From: Enterobacteriaceae bacterium LSJC7
GTDB lineage: Bacteria; Pseudomonadota; Gammaproteobacteria; Enterobacterales; Enterobacteriaceae
Reading direction: 5' to 3'
Length of the DNA stretch: 64,000 bases
Assembly (NCBI GenBank): GCA_000302695.1
Contig: AMFN01000014.1
Span: forward strand, 1 to 64,000
The notes below the pieces were generated by a model, which did not search any database, was not told the origin of the DNA, and was given only the letters and a program-made list of their open reading frames with translations. Positions 61,175 to 64,000 of the stretch are shown piece by piece (the first letter of the stretch is position 1; each line of letters starts with the position of its first letter). Made by a program: the position numbers and the translations under genes.

Positions 61175-62377
61175 GTGCAAAGCGTTGATGTGGCAATTGT
61201 CGGTGGCGGCATGGTAGGGCTGGCGTTAGCCTGCGGGTTGCAGGGCAGCGGTTTGCGTATTGCCGTGCTTGAGCAGCAGGTGGCGGAAAAACTCGACAGC
61301 AACGCCCCTCCCGCGCTGCGTGTCTCGGCAATCAACGGCGCGAGCGAGAAGCTGCTTACCCGCCTTGGCGTCTGGAGTGCCATTGAAGCCCAACGCGCCA
61401 GCCGCTATCACGGTATGGAGGTCTGGGACCGCGACAGCTTCGGGCGTATCAGCTTTGAAGACAGCAGTTTTGGCTTCAGCCACCTCGGGCATATCGTTGA
61501 GAACGCGGTCATCCACCAGGCGCTGTGGGAAAAAGCACAACGCTGTGCCGATATCACGCTGTTGGCACCGGTTGAAATGCAGCAAATAGCCTGGGGCGAG
61601 AACGAGGCCTTTCTCACGCTCAAAGACGGCACGATGTTGACCGCCAGACTGGTGGTGGGTGCCGACGGCGCTCGCTCCTGGCTGCGCCAGCAGGCAGATA
61701 TCCCGCTGGTATCCTGGGATTATCGCCATCATGCGCTGGTGGCGACAATACGCACTGCCGAGCCGCATGACGCTGTTGCACGCCAGGTTTTCCACGGCGA
61801 TGGCGTGCTGGCTTTCCTGCCGCTAAGCGATCCTTACCTGTGTTCTATTGTCTGGTCGCTGTCGCCGGACGATGCCGGACGTATGCGTGAGTCCGAGGAG
61901 GAAATTTTCAATCAGGCGCTGACGGTGGCGTTTGATAACCGCCTGGGCTTGTGTCAGGTAGAGAGTGAACGCCTGGTATTCCCGCTGACCGGCCGTTATG
62001 CGCGCCAGTTTGCCGCCCACCGTCTGGCGCTGGTGGGCGATGCTGCCCATACCATTCACCCGCTGGCCGGGCAGGGCGTTAACCTTGGCTTTATGGATGC
62101 CGCAGAGTTGATTGCGCAAGTGCGCCGCCTGCATGAGCAGGGCAAGGATATTGGTCAGTATCTCTATCTGCGTCGTTATGAGCGCAGCCGCAAGCACAGC
62201 GCAGCGCTGATGCTGGCGAGTATGCAGGGATTCCGCGAGTTGTTTGCTGGCAGCAATCCGGCGAAAAAACTGCTGCGCGATCTCGGTCTGAAGCTTGCCG
62301 ATACGCTGCCCGGGGTAAAACCCCAGCTGATTCGCCAGGCGATGGGGCTGAACGACCTGCCTGACTGGCTGCGTTAA
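61175..62377 (+). CDS. ubiI: 2-octaprenylphenol hydroxylase UbiI (VisC)
   Basis: FAD monooxygenase that hydroxylates the ubiquinone precursor at C5. It has 400 residues, the E. coli length, and starts with GTG after an AGGAGAGTC ribosome site. The FAD motif VGGGMVGLALACGLQ (about 8-22), the DG motif VGADGARSWLRQ (near 160) and GDAAHTIHPLAGQGVNLGFMD (near 288) are conserved. It is a paralogue of the adjacent ubiH. Confidence 0.97.
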   Translation: MQSVDVAIVGGGMVGLALACGLQGSGLRIAVLEQQVAEKLDSNAPPALRVSAINGASEKLLTRLGVWSAIEAQRASRYHGMEVWDRDSFGRISFEDSSFGFSHLGHIVENAVIHQALWEKAQRCADITLLAPVEMQQIAWGENEAFLTLKDGTMLTARLVVGADGARSWLRQQADIPLVSWDYRHHALVATIRTAEPHDAVARQVFHGDGVLAFLPLSDPYLCSIVWSLSPDDAGRMRESEEEIFNQALTVAFDNRLGLCQVESERLVFPLTGRYARQFAAHRLALVGDAAHTIHPLAGQGVNLGFMDAAELIAQVRRLHEQGKDIGQYLYLRRYERSRKHSAALMLASMQGFRELFAGSNPAKKLLRDLGLKLADTLPGVKPQLIRQAMGLNDLPDWLR

Positions 62378-62434
62378 AGCCACCTGCACGCTCCTTTCGT
62401 TCGCTGAAAGGGGCGTCTCCTCATTTGAAATATT

Positions 62435-62471
62435 CTAATCCCACTCCCTGTTTCGCATTAGTTTTACTAAT
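62435..62471. promoter_or_regulatory. GcvA-type binding elements upstream of gcvT
   Basis: CTAAT at 62435-62439, its complement ATTAG at 62457-62461 and CTAAT at 62467-62471 match the core recognised by GcvA, which activates or represses gcvTHP with glycine and GcvR. The distance of about 320-360 bp upstream of the start codon fits the distal GcvA sites of E. coli. Confidence 0.6.
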
Positions 62472-62689
62472 TTAACGCACGGTCATTTGTAGCATTTTTG
62501 TTTTTGTTTTTATCAAAAATGTTATCTGATCCTAATTTCCTGGCGTGATATTGCGCGATTTTGTGCGCTGTTTCGCAAATGTCTGGATGAAAAAACTCTG
62601 CCGGTCAGCCCGATTTTTGGTCATAAGGTAATCCGATGGCCCGCCTGCGCTTGTGGTTTAGTGCCGGTTTCAGTGGTAAGTTCAGGTCA

Positions 62690-62705
62690 AAGGTAACGTT
62701 TGCGT
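62690..62705. promoter_or_regulatory. PurR-like box upstream of gcvT
   Basis: AAGGTAACGTTTGCGT matches 13 of 16 bases of the PurR consensus ACGCAAACGTTTGCGT, with a complete right half. E. coli gcvTHP is repressed by PurR from a site between promoter and start codon, which agrees with this position. Confidence 0.65.
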
Positions 62706-62792
62706 TGGTGTCCTCCTGGACGCTGACGCCGGGTTTCGTCCCGTTCGTCGCGGGGCGAAAAGGAGACCCCCATCGTACTGAAAGAGGACAAG

Positions 62793-63887
62793 ATGGCTCA
62801 GCAGACCCCTTTGTTTGAACAACATACGCTGTGCGGTGCGCGCATGGTGGACTTTCATGGTTGGATGATGCCGCTGCACTACGGCTCTCAGCTTGATGAA
62901 CACCACGCAGTACGCACGGACGCCGGGATGTTTGATGTCTCCCATATGACCATTGTCGATTTACATGGCAGCCGCACGCAGGAGTTTTTGCGTTATCTGC
63001 TGGCAAACGACGTGGCGAAGCTCACTAAATCTGGCAAAGCGCTCTACACGCCTATGCTCAATGCCTCGGCGGGCGTGATTGACGACCTCATCGTGTACTA
63101 CTTCTCTGAAGACAATTTCCGTCTGGTGGTGAACTCCGCAACGCGCGAAAAAGATCTTGCCTGGATAACCCGTCATGCTGAGCCTTATGGCGTGGCGATT
63201 ACCGTGCGCGACGACCTGTCTATGATTGCCGTACAGGGACCGCAGGCGAAGGAAAAAGCGGCAACGCTGTTTACCCCTGAACAGCGCGACGCGGTAGCCG
63301 ATATGAAGCCCTTTTTCGGCGTGCAGTCCGGTGACTTGTTTATTGCGACCACCGGTTATACCGGTGAAGCCGGTTACGAGATTGCCCTGCCGAATGAAAA
63401 GGCGGCCGCGTTCTGGCAGCAGTTGGTGAAAGCAGGTGTGAAACCCTGCGGCCTGGGAGCACGCGATACGCTGCGCCTGGAAGCGGGTATGAATCTGTAC
63501 GGACAGGAGATGGACGAAGGCGTATCACCGCTCGCCGCCAACATGGGCTGGACCATCGCCTGGGAACCGGCCGATCGTGACTTTATCGGCCGTGATGTGC
63601 TCGAAGCCCAGCGCGAGCAGGGTACGGAACAACTGGTTGGTCTGGTAATGACGGAAAAAGGCGTGCTGCGCGGTGAGCTGCCGGTACGTTTTACCGACAT
63701 ACACGGCAATGCGCAGGAAGGCATTATCACCAGCGGCACCTTCTCACCGACGTTTGGCTACAGCATTGCGCTGGCGCGCGTACCGGCGGGCATTGGCGAT
63801 ACCGCCATCGTGCAGATCCGCAACCGTGAAATGCCGGTCAAAGTAACCAAACCTGTTTTTGTTCGCGCCGGTAAAGCCGTCGCATAG
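62793..63887 (+). CDS. gcvT: Glycine cleavage system T protein (aminomethyltransferase) GcvT
   Basis: Transfers the methylene group from the aminomethyl-lipoyl H protein to tetrahydrofolate, releasing ammonia. It has 364 residues, as in E. coli, starting [24 protein letters not shown]. The folate-binding [10 protein letters not shown], the catalytic Asp region ([20 protein letters not shown]) and [13 protein letters not shown] (near 190) are conserved. A GAGGAC ribosome site precedes it. gcvH follows after 50 bp. Confidence 0.97.
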   Translation: MAQQTPLFEQHTLCGARMVDFHGWMMPLHYGSQLDEHHAVRTDAGMFDVSHMTIVDLHGSRTQEFLRYLLANDVAKLTKSGKALYTPMLNASAGVIDDLIVYYFSEDNFRLVVNSATREKDLAWITRHAEPYGVAITVRDDLSMIAVQGPQAKEKAATLFTPEQRDAVADMKPFFGVQSGDLFIATTGYTGEAGYEIALPNEKAAAFWQQLVKAGVKPCGLGARDTLRLEAGMNLYGQEMDEGVSPLAANMGWTIAWEPADRDFIGRDVLEAQREQGTEQLVGLVMTEKGVLRGELPVRFTDIHGNAQEGIITSGTFSPTFGYSIALARVPAGIGDTAIVQIRNREMPVKVTKPVFVRAGKAVA

Positions 63888-63937
63888 TCAGCACGTTTAA
63901 TACCCATGCAAACGCGGGGATATTCAGGAGAGATACA

Positions 63938-64000
63938 ATGAGCAATGTGCCGAACGATTTGAAATACAGTAAAGAGCACGAGTGGCTGCGCAAGGAAGCC
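63938..64000 (+). CDS. gcvH: Glycine cleavage system H protein GcvH (3' end outside window)
   Basis: Only the first 21 codons are present, beginning [20 protein letters not shown], which match the start of E. coli GcvH. The ribosome site is AGGAGAGATACA. The lipoylated H protein carries the aminomethyl intermediate between the P and T proteins. Position after gcvT confirms the call. Confidence 0.93.
   Translation, partial: MSNVPNDLKYSKEHEWLRKEA

Larger units (their letters stand above)
62378..62792 (+). other. gcvTHP control region and long leader
   Basis: About 415 bp between ubiI and gcvT. CTAAT-type GcvA elements lie at 62435-62471 and a PurR-like box at 62690-62705. A short open frame at 62636-62818 overlaps gcvT and has no family support. 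The long distance and site order match the E. coli gcv promoter region. Confidence 0.65.

Noticed and set aside
62636-62818. A 60-codon open frame in the gcvT leader
   Set aside because: It overlaps the gcvT start and PurR box and has no recognisable motif. Probably chance.
1-64000. tRNA or rRNA genes, insertion sequences, integrases and replication origins
   Set aside because: I looked for tRNA-like ends, transposase motifs, terminal inverted repeats and integrase genes near the accessory blocks and found none that I can support.

Overview
The window is chromosomal DNA from a member of the Enterobacteriaceae. The core genes have E. coli lengths and near-E. coli protein sequences, and they lie in E. 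coli order: galP-metK / yqgB-speA-speB / loiP / tktA / epd-pgk-fbaA / mscS-argO-yggE-argP-rpiA-serA-fau-ssrS(6S RNA)-zapA-ygfB-pepP-ubiH-ubiI-gcvT-gcvH. I cannot fix the genus from the sequence alone.

Three blocks of accessory DNA interrupt this backbone. (1) Positions 1-10947, next to galP: the 3' part of a giant Ig-repeat / FG-GAP / RTX-type adhesin, its type I secretion ABC transporter and membrane-fusion protein, and a convergent regulator with two winged-helix-like regions. (2) Positions 18393-36005, between speB and loiP: a chemoreceptor behind a sigma-28-type promoter, a tiny orphan type I-F CRISPR array with no cas genes, and a large catabolic cluster at 20737-35137. The cluster holds a Rieske ferredoxin, oxygenase and reductase, an extradiol-type dioxygenase, an alpha/beta hydrolase, two SDRs, a cupin, an aspartate-dehydrogenase-like protein, an ALDH, a ThDP enzyme, two MFS transporters and an IclR regulator. 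A nudI-like Nudix gene follows. (3) Positions 43235-50455, between fbaA and mscS: a carbamate kinase, an MFS transporter, FdrA/YlbE/YlbF homologues (AllF/AllG/AllH, the oxamate carbamoyltransferase type) and an AllS-like LysR regulator, with no allantoin-degrading genes beside them.

Block 2 is the best candidate for an undescribed system. It is a complete, terminator-bounded set for import, ring hydroxylation, ring cleavage, hydrolysis and oxidation of an unknown, probably aromatic compound. It has matching palindromes on both sides of the divergent promoter region and a chemoreceptor nearby. The CRISPR array beside it has two clear type I-F repeats around a 32-nt spacer, and a degenerate third repeat exactly 60 bp further on that contains the stop codon of the neighbouring MFS gene.

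Regulatory sites read from sequence include a CRP site and two gal operators upstream of galP, tandem met boxes before metK, a sigma-28 promoter before the chemoreceptor, GcvA and PurR sites before gcvT, and many intrinsic terminators. A 9-bp tandem repeat (10 perfect copies) lies between tktA and epd.
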